DNA from: Alloascoidea africana
Lineage: Eukaryota; Ascomycota; Alloascoideomycetes; Alloascoideales; Alloascoideaceae
Direction of reading: 5' to 3'
Assembly (NCBI GenBank): GCA_030581615.1
Contig: JAKTTT010000036.1
Location: 124,001 to 188,000 of the forward strand
DNA length: 64,000 nucleotides
Part shown: one piece after another, positions 19,411 to 30,885 of the stretch
Numbering within the stretch: the first letter of the stretch is position 1
Layout: each line of letters starts with the position of its first letter
Notes under the pieces: generated by a model
Databases searched by the model: none
Seen by the model: the letters and a program-made list of their open reading frames with translations, nothing else
Told to the model about the DNA's origin: nothing
Made by a program: the position numbers and the translations under genes

Positions 19411-20610
19411 TTTATGGTGTCAATGAGAAGGAACGGATCTGTCAATTATATACGTTAGATGATGGCTTTTGTCTCCTTTAGTGATGAGATATTAATAAGG
19501 TTGATGTCATTTTGTACTAGTGCACTTGGCTGGCTTATAGTTGTAACTAATATGTTCAGAGGAAAGGATCATGAATAGAGTAGCCAACTTGAACGATCTA
19601 CAGCATGTACGAGTCTATATCTGAGGAGTCTCCTAATTTAGCCCTTTGATCTGAGATATCTCTCGTTTAGGTGTGTCAATAGACGAAGAATTACGACCAT
19701 AATATAATATTTGTGTCACCATTATGGAGCGGAAAACGGCTTTGGCGATCACATAGATCTTCTTTTTTTTTTTTTTGCTGCGGCTCGGTTTTGATGGACA
19801 GGTTTTCTGTAATCAGTTCAGTGCATCCTCCCACAGCTTTGAATATTGTTGAACGGCTGGACAAAATCGGTCGTCCGAGTCAGATTTGGTCAGTGAAAAC
19901 GGGACAAAACTGGTGACCTTGGCATGATTAGATTAGGGATCGAGGCTGAAAGCGCAAATGCCGCTTCCTATTCCTTCGGATGGTGAAGATGGAAAGAGCA
20001 TAGCACCCTATAACCCTAGTAATACCACTTCCTTGATAGGCTAGCGGACTTAGGAAAAGCGAGGCGAGAGTGCATACGGCGTTCTGGTCCAACGGACAGA
20101 AAACGCAGATTTTGTCCCTGCAATATGAAGAGTCGCCGAACGGAGATCTTTTGCTTGTTCCTCCAAGTGTCAAATTTGCGTGCTTCATGGCCCCGAAGAT
20201 AAAGTTCGCCATGTGTTCTCTTCGAAAGGAGACGAAAAAAACACGCCTAAACGCGATCAGTACGGAGATAGTGCAATAGCAGCATCAGTTCGGTCATTTA
20301 CCATGTGAAAATGTCCTCAACTTCTGTATGATGTTTCAGACAAATAGATTGGACCCTAAATTCATATTTATGTCTCCCCAGGTCAAATGCGATATAGAAA
20401 TAAAAAGAGTTTCTCCCCCAAAAAAATTATGCTCCAACGGTACAGCATAAAATTCGCCCAAATTTTTCTCTTCCTCGAACGCTTTTTATTCTCGCTTTCT
20501 CTCCTTCATTTCCTTTCTTGCTCCTTTTTTCCCTTCCTAGCTCTCCCCCCTTCTTCTCTTTCGCCCTTCCTCTCCCTCACGTCTTTGTCCTTTGGGGGTC
20601 TACCAGAACC
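19411..20610. other. Spacer of 1.2 kb upstream of FAD2
   Basis: Holds the RPL16 3' region and the FAD2 promoter. There is a T15-18 tract near 19762-19778 and a long CT-rich tract from about 20460 to the FAD2 start, probably its leader. Frames at 19928-20279 lack ATG starts or resemblance to a family. Confidence 0.4.
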
Positions 20611-21867
20611 ATGGCCTCAGCAACAGTAGTATCTGAAGAGTCAAACCTTCGCCAAATCAATGTCAAGAGTGCTCCTGGAACGAGCGAAGGCTCTGAGCCA
20701 CATATGGATCTTCACGGAACTGTCTTTGAAGTTCCGGATTACACAATAAAGGATATTCTCTCTGCTATACCTGCTGAGTGCTACAAGCGAAGCGCTATCC
20801 GGTCTTTGGGATACGTCGCAAGAGACGTTACCGCGATCATCACCATTGGTTATCTGGCTGCCACTTACATTCCCTTGGTCCCTTACAAAAGTGCTAGATT
20901 TGTGCTCTGGACCGCCTATTCCATCGTCCAGAGTCTTTTTGGAACAGGGCTCTGGATTTTGGCCCATGAATGTGGACACGGTGCGTTCTCGGACTATAGA
21001 CATCTGAACGACTTTGTTGGGTGGGTTCTTCACTCGTTTGAGCTGTTGCCTTATTTTTCATGGAAGTTTAGCCATGCAAAACATCATAAAGCCACCGGCC
21101 ACATCCATAGAGATATGGCTTTCGTCCCTAAAACTCGAGAGGAGTGGATGGACGCGAGAGGCGCCAGTTTTATTGAAGAGATTACACAGGACACACCGTT
21201 GGCTTCTATTAGAGTTCTCCTCATTCAGCAAATCATTGGATTCCAAATCTACCTGCTGACCGATGCTACCGGAGGGCCTGCAACGAAGTATCCTGGTGTC
21301 CCAGCTTGGAAGAGAAACCACTTCTTGCCAACTTCTCCAATTTTTGACAAAAAGGATTTCTGGTATGTCATTATCACTGATATTGGCATTTTAATTCAAC
21401 TTACTCTGGTCTACATGGGAATCAAAAAGTTTGGGTGGTTGACTATGTTCATCCACTATATTGTGCCATGGCTTGGCGTCCACCATTGGATCGTTATGCT
21501 CACCTTCCTTCAGCACACAGACCCAACCATGCCACACTACGAACCTGAAAAATGGACATTTGCTCTTGGTGCCTCTGCAACAATTGACAGAAACTTTGGA
21601 TTTGTAGGCCAGCATATTTTCCATGATATCATCGAGACCCATGTGTTGCACCACTTTGTCTCCAGAATTCCTTTCTACAACGCTAGAAAGGCAACAGAGT
21701 GTATCAAGAAGGTAATGGGCAAGCACTACAGATATTCTGATGAAAACATGTTTGTATCACTATGGAAGGTCTTGCGAAGCTGCCAGTTTGTAGAAGGTCA
21801 TGACCATGTGTTGATGTTCAGGAACACCAATGGAATTGGTGTCCCTCCGGCTCCAAGCAAAAAATAA
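20611..21867 (+). CDS. FAD2: Delta-12 fatty acid desaturase (FAD2)
   Basis: A 418-residue ER membrane enzyme that puts the second double bond into oleate on phospholipids to give linoleate. The start is ATG 20611 (MASATVVSEESN); the longer open frame upstream has no better ATG. Three histidine boxes are present: HECGH (residues 119-123), HAKHH (155-159) and HVLHH near residue 350, which bind the di-iron centre. Hydrophobic segments at about 65-115 and 235-300 make the usual four membrane spans. The FVGQHIFHDIIETHVLHHFVSRIPFYNA stretch is characteristic of fungal delta-12 and omega-3 enzymes; the two cannot be told apart with certainty by eye. Its presence rules out an S. cerevisiae-like lipid repertoire. 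No introns. Confidence 0.92.
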   Translation: MASATVVSEESNLRQINVKSAPGTSEGSEPHMDLHGTVFEVPDYTIKDILSAIPAECYKRSAIRSLGYVARDVTAIITIGYLAATYIPLVPYKSARFVLWTAYSIVQSLFGTGLWILAHECGHGAFSDYRHLNDFVGWVLHSFELLPYFSWKFSHAKHHKATGHIHRDMAFVPKTREEWMDARGASFIEEITQDTPLASIRVLLIQQIIGFQIYLLTDATGGPATKYPGVPAWKRNHFLPTSPIFDKKDFWYVIITDIGILIQLTLVYMGIKKFGWLTMFIHYIVPWLGVHHWIVMLTFLQHTDPTMPHYEPEKWTFALGASATIDRNFGFVGQHIFHDIIETHVLHHFVSRIPFYNARKATECIKKVMGKHYRYSDENMFVSLWKVLRSCQFVEGHDHVLMFRNTNGIGVPPAPSKK

Positions 21868-22809
21868 GGTTGATTTCCAGGCTATAGATTGATTTTGGAA
21901 TATATGCATGTATATGCGACAAGTCAATAGACCTAGTTACTTTATGATAAACAAATCTCTTCTTAAAATGGCTTGAACATATTAGAATGCGTATTGAAGA
22001 CCGCACCTATTGGTTTGAAGAGCTCAAGTTAGATTGAATTTGGAAACTTCTCCTCAGATTGTAAAGTCCATTCCTTGTTAGAACGTCTCTCGTTGACTCC
22101 TAAAAGGTCATACCTAGTGTCGGCGAGTGCCTGAAAAAGATTCACATGAGAGCTTTCTTATCCCCAACCTGTTGGTTCGATCTCCGAGGGAATTGTGGTT
22201 TGCAAGAATATAGATATGAATTTTTACAGTTGACTTGACTTCTTGCGTTCTTGTTTGCGATCTAAAGAGTCCTTTCGGTTCAACCTCAGCGGATAGTGTA
22301 GAACTGATGGTATTAAGTTGTGGCTCAAAGTTGTATACGATCTTTCCTCGAAAAAGGTCCTGAGAGTTTATTTTCCAACTCCAGCCACGAAGTGAAAGAG
22401 GGATAAGATAGCAACAATATCTGTTATGGAAACCTAGCAGCTCAAACAGGTCGTTTCAAGGAAATGCAAGAGTATATCATAAAAGGCCATCCAGTGGTAC
22501 TGCCCTTGTTGCCTATTCAGTAGGAAAGAAAAAACAAATCAGAACAAACAATCTACGTGTTTACTTTAATAGCTATGGTGTTTGAATGTCATCAAACAAA
22601 GCTGGGAGAAGACAGTGAAATTGTATCTATTGCAGTCTACTTGTTAATAGAGCACCTTGTTCTAAACATAAATTTCAAGCATTCAGAACTAAGGAGATTT
22701 CTTCAACTCACTTAAACGTATTCCCTAAAATCCTTCTCTCTGTGCTTAATAGTTGTCTCAATTTCTTTATAGTTCTTAATTTCCAGTGATAAAAATAATC
22801 AAAAAATAA
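21868..22809. other. Spacer of 0.94 kb between FAD2 and tRNA-Ser
   Basis: No coding frame is convincing. A GGTTCGATCTCC near 22172 resembles a Pol III B box, but no tRNA folds around it. Confidence 0.4.
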
Positions 22810-22902
22810 CGACACCAGCAGGATTTGAACCTGCGCGGGCAGAGCCCAAAAGATCACTTAGTAGATTCGAGTCTTTCGCCTTAACCACTCGGCCATAGTG
22901 CC
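22810..22902 (-). tRNA. tRNA-Ser (anticodon CGA) with an 11 nt intron
   Basis: The minus strand reads GGCACTATGGCCGAGTGGTT at the 5' end, with a long class II variable arm (TGGGCTCTGCCCGC) and T arm GCAGG-TTCAAAT-CCTGC. The anticodon loop is CTCGAA plus an 11 nt intron (TCTACTAAGTG) after position 37, with stem AAAGA/TCTTT. It is very like the S. cerevisiae tRNA-Ser(CGA), which also has an intron. A T6 terminator follows shortly after the 3' end. It reads UCG codons. Confidence 0.95.
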
Positions 22903-25061
22903 TTAATTTATGCTTTGAAAAGTTGAGCTAAAGCACTTTCCTAATTAGTACCCTTAGATATCCTCAATTTTTCAAATTTTTATTCACTCATTCTTTACTT
23001 CGTGGTCCCTTTTTCTTTCACAAACACTAGGCTTCTTTTATATTGCTAAAATTTATAAATTAAGTATTTATTTATTGACAATTCTAAATACTGCTGAGGC
23101 AACATTAACATACTTCACTTTGAATATTTCTGTGCTGCTAATGATCCACTGGAATTCAGAATACCTTTCAACAGAACATGCATTTATAAAACATAACTAC
23201 ATTTTCAAAAGCATTTTCAGCTTCTGAAGTCTGGGAATGTAAGATATCACTCCTGTTTAAACCGTTTTGAGAAAAGCAAAGTTCTTTCTGTGTTTCATAC
23301 CGACCTTAATGTAAATCCTATAGACTAATCTAAATCATTCGGGGGTTGGTTAGTTTTTATTCAAAAACAATAGATATGCCCAGCAATACTTACGTTGTCT
23401 GTGTATAGGAGTGTAAGTCAGTGGCTTATTCTTTGGTGTTATGGTAAAGTCTAGCAGTTTGGTTTAAAACCGCCGAAAACATCTGTACTAGTTTAATTCT
23501 TAACCATTGACTAATGGCAATTATAAAAGCGGGAAGGAAAAGACTTCAAAAACTGCTATGAAAGTGTGTAGGTGGTTGTAAAAAAAGGGAGTGGGTTAGT
23601 TAGATGGTAGATGATGATTGATGATTAGCATGTAAAGGTTTGGATGCAAGCTAGCTAAAGAATGGGTTACTTTCTTTTCATGCCTTTACTTGAAACTTGG
23701 GTTGATAATCTGGCTACCATAAGCTGGATATTAGGGATCTTTGGACATATATTCACTGGTCCTTTATGTTGTCTTTTGCAGATCTAGCGTTCACCTAAAG
23801 TCATAGATCATAGGCTAAAGATGAGAGAAAACAGAAGTAGTTGTCAGCGTTCTGGTGGATTAGAAGGTACACCTGCTGATCCAAAAATTCGCAACCACAC
23901 TTAGTAAAAGGCTTTGGACCGCAAAGCTTAAAGGACACCTTCTTCTTCGATCTGATCCTGGGCGTAGAGATATTTGACGTTTGTATGTGATTCCGATCGA
24001 CAATTGTTACATGACCGGAATAATCAAATGATTAACGGGCCGACATGATTGAAACAGTGATATGAAACTAGAAGATAATTTAGATTCCGACTACACGCAG
24101 TGTGAACTGGGTATACTATCCTATAAGGGTAGGGACTCGGAGAGAATAGTCAGCCTGTTAAGAGATTATACCTGTGACATACCAGGAACAGAGAGACGAG
24201 GGCGGGGGAAGAGAGTACTAGATTTGTATTAGGCTTATTGGTAGAGACCCATACAAGCTTAGCTAGAGAATCCATAGGAAACTTTTGACTATGGTATATT
24301 TTGACCTGTTGGCTTTTCTAGACAGCTATTCCTCCATCTAGCTAGTATTGACCTGACTAGATGAGCTCATCAACCAAACTGAATATACCCATGAACCAAC
24401 AATCACCAGAGTGCTCAAGCTCATTTCAAGTTCAGTTCAGCCTGAGGTATTTTTGCCCTGAATATATTTCATTCTGAGTCTGAGTCTCGGCCCGCCACAG
24501 TTTGAGCAGAGCAATTTGAGCTGAATTTAAGACCAGTACAACATACTAGAACATCAATCTAAAGATCAGCGTTCAAAGAAGAGGGTCAATATCTCAGATG
24601 ATTCACCAGCGTTTACCAGTATATTGTTTCCAAAGGCAAAAAAGTAATAGTAAAATTATTCAATTCATTGTAGAGCTTGCATTATCTCTAACACAAATGT
24701 GATCTGGTTATTTGACATTAAAGCTTTAATGGAGTTCTCTATGACATAAAGCGCATATCTTCATAAGTAGACTATTCAATGTCTACTTTGAAAATAATCT
24801 AATAAAAACTATATTATACTTTGGTTATCGAACTTATTAAAACCATAAAAAAGTTTATGTTTAGTGATTTGATGTGTTTGTATGGAAATTTCATAGCACA
24901 CGTGAATCTACGAGCAAACATTCAAACTAATAACATCACTTCATTAAATTTCTTAAAAGTTGATTCTTGCTTTTCCAAACTGGTTTATCTAGAAAGATTG
25001 GTAATATCTTGGAAGTTGTAGTATGACTGATAACGCATTGACGCTTCAATTCAAAACTACG

Positions 25062-25137
25062 CAAAACCCCAGAATAACCACAAAACCCCAGAATAACCAC
25101 AAAACCCCAGAATAACCACAAAACCCCAGAATAACCA
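25062..25137. repeat. Minisatellite, four exact copies of a 19 bp unit
   Basis: The unit CAAAACCCCAGAATAACCA occurs four times head to tail with no differences (25062, 25081, 25100, 25119). It lies between genes, 27 bp from the end of the doubtful ORF at 25164-25529. Exact copies suggest recent expansion. Confidence 0.95.
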
Positions 25138-25163
25138 CTACAGTCTTTCCTTTGTAGTTTTAC

Positions 25164-25529
25164 TCAATCTCGCATTTGCGACCTTGTATCATCCCAAAAT
25201 ATAGCTCCACTTAAATAGTATTCACTAGATAGTAAAAGAACAAGTTTGAATCCTCTTATGTCCATTATCATGACCATTATCTCACTGTCTCTCCTCGCGC
25301 GCACTCGATACATGGACACCGAGCTGAATCCTGCGATATTCACGCTTCTGCTCATCTCGATGATCTCATACACCAGAGACTGCTGCTGATGTAAATGTGT
25401 TGGTGAGGCCACCAAGGCGGCCAACTTGACATTGAGCCTTTGGTAACCCAATGCAACGACGGTTGCGCCTAACACATGTACCACGGACGCATCTTTCTGA
25501 GAAGTCGGGCTTTTGAAGATAAAGGACAT
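25164..25529 (-). CDS. Doubtful ORF of 121 codons, unrecognised
   Basis: A frame with an ATG (MSFIFKSPTSQKDASVV) in a stretch visibly richer in GC than its surroundings. It has an alternating hydrophobic pattern (VVHVLGATVVALGYQRLNVKLAALVAS) and SLVYEIIEMSRSVNIAGFSSVSMYRVRARR, which look protein-like. The last 40 residues look like run-on into non-coding DNA, so the true gene may be spliced or a relic. No family recognised. Confidence 0.3.
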   Translation of the reverse strand: MSFIFKSPTSQKDASVVHVLGATVVALGYQRLNVKLAALVASPTHLHQQQSLVYEIIEMSRSVNIAGFSSVSMYRVRARRDSEIMVMIMDIRGFKLVLLLSSEYYLSGAIFWDDTRSQMRD

Positions 25530-26110
25530 TGAATCTATTGCGATCTCTAGGGCTTATGTTTCGGCGCCTGCCCCCGGAAAAGCATCAAAGCCTAAGTGCT
25601 ATCGATATGGTTATACCTTTCAATAAGATCGGCAAGATGTACGCCATCTTTGCCACTGTGTTGCTTAATAAAACAGAGATGATAATCAAAACAGTTAAAG
25701 ATTAGGCACATAATAGTTTTGAAATTCCTGTAAGATAACAATAATTGACTATATGATCATCAACTGGTGACAAACTGCTTTGATTAGAATATGGCCCTGG
25801 CCCTTACAAATCTAACTCAGCTTACTTCCTTGCTTAATCAAGAATCTTGCTTGATTTTCTTACTTTAAAAAAACAGTGCTAAAATCAATAAATCTTTCAA
25901 AACATACATAAATTTATCTTTATAGCGTCATTCATAATTTTTTTATTAGATTAGATGTGTTACGTTAGAATTTCATGAGAGTTGCAAAGAAACGGAAACA
26001 TAATGCTCTTAAATGAATGGGAGATTCAGACAAACAATCTTAGAACACATACAATGTATCTTCATTGAACCAAAAAAGTTTGCGTTTTATTGCCAATTTT
26101 TATGGCGTTC

Positions 26111-27571
26111 TTAAACCGTCTTTTTAGCTCCCACAGACTTGCCTGCAGCGAGCCTTTTGGCAGTAAGAGCTGCTACAACTGCAGCACCAACACCTGAACC
26201 ATCTTCCGAAGTAACAATCTTGATAGGATGCTGATCCATTGGCAAGTTCCATTCGAATATTTCTTCTAATGCCTCTGCAGCGCGCTCTTTAAACTCTGGG
26301 TACTTGTTGTACACTGAGCCATCGGCGGCAGCATGCGCAACATCTGTTTTTGCCTTCCTTGCCAAAGCAGCAACGCCGCAAACGGATAGTCTTGCGGCTC
26401 TAGTTCCAATCAATTCTGCTAAACGGCGAATAAGACGACGTTCTGGATCAGTTGTTGGAATCCCCAGTACCTGAAGGAAAATATCTTCAACTTCGTTCAA
26501 GTTTTCAAAAGGATCCTCTTCAATAGAGGCAAGGAAAGAGGCATCCAATTTGAAGGGCTCTTCCAAATCCCGAACATCCTGACCTTCAAAAATGAGCCCC
26601 TGCCTATAGAGGTCGATTAGGACTTGTCTGAATACCTCACCAATGTAGTAGCCAGAAATCATCTTTTCAAAGGCCTGTTGACCCGGTCTTGGAGACTCTT
26701 CGTCGATGGTGATGTCATACTTTGTCCTTGGTAGAACTAGGTGCTCATTATCAAAGGAGCCATACTCGCAATTTATAGCCATTGGCCCATTGTGATCGAC
26801 AGTCTCATCAAGTATGCCTTCAAGTTTGGGAATCTCAGAGATTTTTTCATAGTAGGCTCCATTGCAACCAGTCCCAAAAATCAGGCCCATACCTGCTAAA
26901 GGATCAGCATATCGTGAAGCCACAAGTGTGCCAATGGTATCATTAATGAGTGCAAACACTTCAATCGGAAGGCCGTGCTTTTTAAGAGATTGATTCAGCA
27001 TAGGAACCACGTCATGTCCTTCCACCCCAGGAATGTCGAAGCCTTTTGTCCATGTTTGTAACACTCCAGAGTTGATGCGATCTTGAGTACAAGGATATGA
27101 GAAGGTGAAACCGAGAGGCAAGGTTTCTGTTGTTCCATCGGGGAAAGTCTCTTCATAGAATTTGGATAAACAGACTGCAATAAAATCCCATAGCTGGTTA
27201 TGATCCCTTGTTGTTCGAAGGTGGGAGGGCAACCTGTACTTGGACTGCGAGACATCAAACTTCCCATCGCCGATCAGAGTTACGAGGACGACCCGGAGAT
27301 TCGTTCCTCCCAGGTCGATAGCAAGATACTCTCCTCTTTCAGAGCCATCAGGGTAATCCATAACCCAAGCTGGAATCATTGGAATATTCCCGCCTTTTTT
27401 GGTCAGACCCTTTGTGAGCTCGGATACAAAGTGGTCTGTGACAGCCTTGAGCGTAGAACCATCCACAGTGAAGAGCGACTCAAGCTTTGCAATCTCCTGC
27501 ATTAAACTGACAGGGACGTCAGCCATGGATCCTTTTCGAGATGGGGGCTTCTTTGGACCTAGATGAACCAT
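26111..27571 (-). CDS. HXK: Hexokinase (Hxk1/Hxk2 type)
   Basis: A 486-residue glycolytic enzyme that phosphorylates glucose and other hexoses with ATP. The start is ATG 27571, giving MVHLGPKKPPSRKGSMADVP, nearly the same as the S. cerevisiae Hxk1/Hxk2 N-terminus, including the RKGS serine whose phosphorylation in Hxk2 controls dimerisation and nuclear entry. The phosphate-binding LAIDLGGTNLRV, the sugar-binding LGFTFSYPC and GFDIPGVEGHDVV, the catalytic NDTIGTLVASRY and the adenosine-binding EDGSGVGAAVVAAL are all present. The KKGSMADVP-like leader suggests a role in glucose signalling as well. No intron. A T-rich leader (T13) precedes the start. Confidence 0.96.
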   Translation of the reverse strand: MVHLGPKKPPSRKGSMADVPVSLMQEIAKLESLFTVDGSTLKAVTDHFVSELTKGLTKKGGNIPMIPAWVMDYPDGSERGEYLAIDLGGTNLRVVLVTLIGDGKFDVSQSKYRLPSHLRTTRDHNQLWDFIAVCLSKFYEETFPDGTTETLPLGFTFSYPCTQDRINSGVLQTWTKGFDIPGVEGHDVVPMLNQSLKKHGLPIEVFALINDTIGTLVASRYADPLAGMGLIFGTGCNGAYYEKISEIPKLEGILDETVDHNGPMAINCEYGSFDNEHLVLPRTKYDITIDEESPRPGQQAFEKMISGYYIGEVFRQVLIDLYRQGLIFEGQDVRDLEEPFKLDASFLASIEEDPFENLNEVEDIFLQVLGIPTTDPERRLIRRLAELIGTRAARLSVCGVAALARKAKTDVAHAAADGSVYNKYPEFKERAAEALEEIFEWNLPMDQHPIKIVTSEDGSGVGAAVVAALTAKRLAAGKSVGAKKTV

Positions 27572-28953
27572 TTTGCTGTTATCTTTTTTTTTTTTTTGTT
27601 GTCGTTGGAGACAGTTGCCGAGATCAAGAGGTTGACTAGGGAGTGGCTGTTTTATATAGCTAAAATTAACAAACAGCCCGATGTCAACCGTTCTGAAGCA
27701 AACATCCGGACTGTAATCACGAGTTGCCAAAATCATTCTTTGTGATGATGCATGGACAAACTCTTTGTCATTTGGATCTGTTTTTTATAGCAGATTCTGT
27801 AACGCACCTACTGCGTTCTACAGAGGAGAGCATGTCTATTACTGTCGTATAACGGTTCTATATTCTGATTGCTCACTTTGCTTGTGGGGTGAACTTTTGC
27901 TCTCCCCACAAAGACGAAAGCTTAGCCTGTCACAGTTCAAATATAGCCCACTTGCGAACATCCATTTCAAGAAACCATACTTCCAATTTCTTTTCTGCCG
28001 ATGAATTCTGTGTGTATTACTTTGCATTTTTGAATGCATTCTGAATTTTCTAGTATTTAAAAGAAACCAATTTCTTGTGTATCTGGTGATTCTTTTAGAC
28101 CCTAGCTTTACGCGCCCACTTCTTCGTATCTGCTAGTAACAAAAGAATTTGCCCTACAACTGTGGCATTGCACTTTTTTATTCTTTTGAATACACATCCA
28201 ATGGTGCCGATCCAAGCAAAGCTATCATCAAAGAAGTTCATTTGTTGAACTATTGTTTTTGTGTGTGGGTTGAATCAGAGTCTGCCGACAACTCTAAATA
28301 CTAAATTACATGACATCGGAAAAACTGTTCATGCGCGGTTTTTCCGAACTGTCTCTCAGCTTGAAAGGCCCTGACGTCCGCATCCTATCCCCCATATCTT
28401 AAACACTTAAAATCCTGGAAACAACTTGATTCTTTATTATTAAATTTTTTAGTAGAGGAATGTAAACTGTCCAAGATCCACTCGTAGTGTGCACACAACC
28501 TGACGATTTGAGGTTTATGTAACTACTTCGTCTTTAGGGTCCCACTATACATGCTCATCCGATCGTTTTAGGTTGGAAGGGCTTTGTCAGTCATAAGAAT
28601 GACGTTGAAAATTATATGCCCAAACTTAGACACAAAAGACTATGAGGCCTCGGCATTGTGGCCTTTGGAATCTTGGAGTAAGGTTTGCAAATGCACACTG
28701 AAAGCTTCTACAATAACATTGTATTGCTACTGTGCAACCAGGATAAAAGCATGAATTTATTATAACAGACAAACATGAAATAATCAGGATACTTAAAAAC
28801 CCTTCTCCTAAAGGCCATAGGTAGTATTCTCCTTTGACCCTCATGAACTACTGAAAGATACTTCAATCACCATCATCCTTAGAGGTTACCCTGCCGCGCT
28901 ACCGAAAATCTTCTTAGTAGTTTATAGGCATTGCCATCTCAAGAACTATATTC
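27572..28953. other. Spacer of 1.4 kb, hexokinase and DRN1 promoters
   Basis: Divergent promoter region. Only short frames without conserved features. No RNA gene recognised. Confidence 0.4.
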
Positions 28954-30682
28954 ATGGTGGTGATGGAAAACAAAAAGCTCAAGTTGTAAGAAAGTGTTTT
29001 TTTTTTGATTAATCGAGCTAAGAGAATTCAACATTACTAATTAAACCAGTCTGTTTTTGAACCCAGCTCCTTCTCAGCTACCGGTAGTCCTTTCTAAGGC
29101 TAACAAGATTAATGAAAAGTCTGGTCCCTTTGATTCTGTATTCCTGCTTGGGGACGTCATCGAGAAAGATTCGACAGCGAACGACGGTGCTGAGCCCTTG
29201 CAGCAATTGAAGGAAAAGCTGGTTGCATCAAAGACAAGTATAGAACCGGCAACATATTTTACAGAAGGCCTATGCACAGCGTCAAAGGATCTAAATGCGC
29301 AGTTGATTGACGTGATAGACAATTTGACGTTTTTAGGGTCCGCAGGATTAATAAAACTGATTTCTGGAGTTAGAGTGGCATTTATTAGTGGGACGCTGCT
29401 TAAGGATGATACTGTTACGACAGAAACGGTGAAGGAGAAGCTGAAGCTTGGGGGAGGTGGAGACAAACTTTTTAACACACAACAGAAAGTTGACATTCTA
29501 ATAACGTATCAATGGCCATCCGTAATATTCAACAAAAACGAAACAAATCACCCATTCAAATCTAAAATTCTCGATGAAATTGTTTACCTGCTTCGACCAC
29601 AATACCATTTTGCCGTTTCACCCACAGGCGGGCAATTCTTTGAATTGCACCCTTTCAAATGGGATTCTTCTTCAACAACGCGTTTCATAAGCTTGGCCCA
29701 GTCAGATAGCGAACCGAAACAAAAGTGGTTCTATGCGTTCAACTTAGAATTGACACCAAATGATTCTATCGACTCACAAACACAATACATCCGGAACCCG
29801 TTTTATAGAGCCCGAAAACGTGAAGAGAGACCAGCAGACAGCTTTGAGCGTTTTGATCGTAACAATGATCAACATGACCACCTTAGGAAGCGACAAAGGC
29901 ATGACGGCCGTAACGGCAAACAACATAAACCCATAGACAATAGCACTTGCTTTTTCTGCCTTTCAAATCCCAAAATTGAGACTCATTTGATAGTTTCGAT
30001 TGGCGACTCTTGCTATCTGACAACGGCAAAAGGCCCAGTTACCAATTGGTCGCAATTCAAAAACACAGGGAATTATCAGTTGCCTGAATTTTGTGGACAT
30101 GTCATCATTCTTCCTATAGCTCATATTCCCACTTTTTCAACTTTGGCAGGCGAACTTACGAAAGACCAGGACATCACCCATCTGGCGCTGTGGAAAGAGA
30201 TGGAATCATACGAGTCTTCTCTGATAAAAATGTATAGGGAACTCTATCCTTGCTTTGGAATCATCACCTGGCAGATAAGTACCACCAGCGGTATCCACCT
30301 CCACACCCAGTTTGTACCCGTTCCTATTGACGTTTTGGGTTCCATAGAAGAGTTTATTACTTTGCGTGAGGAGTCAGCTCATCTCAAGTTCTCAAAGGTT
30401 GCTGACGAAGAGGATGAGCAATCGCGTTATAAGAGCCTGCTTTTTCAAGGAAACTACTTTCAGATATGCCTCATCAACCCGCACGACGGCTCCAGGACAA
30501 TCCTGGTCTCTGAAATTTCCGGCAACTTTGACATGCAGTTCATCAGAAAAATCATCGCACATAAGCTGCTACTCCCGGAAAGACAGGACTGGAGAAAGTG
30601 CGCGCAGACGGTCCAGGAAGAGACCAGCGACCGGGAGCTCTTCCAAGCGGCCTACAAACCGTTTGATCCTTCCTCAGAGTAG
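28954..30682 (+). CDS. DRN1: DRN1 / CWF19-like protein (lariat debranching factor), one intron
   Basis: Exons 28954-28985 and 29050-30682 give 554 residues. The 64 bp intron (donor GTAAGA, branch TACTAAT, acceptor CCAG) restores the first beta strand, MVVMENKKLKFLFLNPAP, ahead of KANKINEKSGPFDSVFLLGD, the conserved opening of Drn1/CWF19L1. The N-terminal 250 residues have the metallophosphoesterase-like fold related to Dbr1. A Lys/Arg/His-rich linker follows, then the CwfJ C1 domain starting CFFCLSNPKIETHLIVSIGD and containing the HIT-like SGIHLHTQFVPVP, then the CwfJ C2 domain. The protein works with Dbr1 in turning over intron lariats in the nucleus, a fitting gene for an intron-rich genome. 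Confidence 0.92.
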
Positions 30683-30885
30683 GCGCTGGGGTCACCCGGC
30701 CGCCCTGCCCAATACGTCGAACTGTAAACAAGATGCAAACTCTAATGCGGCCGAGATCGTTCGGTGCAGCGCGTATTGTTTACTTGCTGTCTCCCCGTAT
30801 TTTGTGTTGTTTTCTGCTTCTCTCCCATATATAGAAAAGAAAGCCATATTCCTCGTTCTTGTTTTTGTTTTCACCCTCATTCACA

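Larger units (their letters stand above)
22903..26110. other. Longest gene-poor stretch, 3.2 kb
   Basis: AT-rich except for a local GC-richer island at about 25270-25600 that carries the doubtful frame at 25164-25529. A 4 x 19 bp tandem repeat lies at 25062-25137. No RNA gene could be identified, although about 23.5-24.3 kb is less AT-rich and has several short helices. Confidence 0.4.

Noticed and set aside
22420-22460. GGAAAC..AGCAG motif resembling helix 8 of SRP RNA
   Set aside because: The flanking bases do not pair to close the GGAA loop and no Alu-domain motif was found nearby.
23380-23400. ATACTTACG, resembling the 5' end of U1 snRNA
   Set aside because: No Sm site, stem-loop I or other U1 features follow.
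24140-24200. GATTATACCTGTGAC string loosely like a fungal TPP riboswitch
   Set aside because: The CTGAGA and ACCTGATC cores do not match and there is no thiamine gene next to it.
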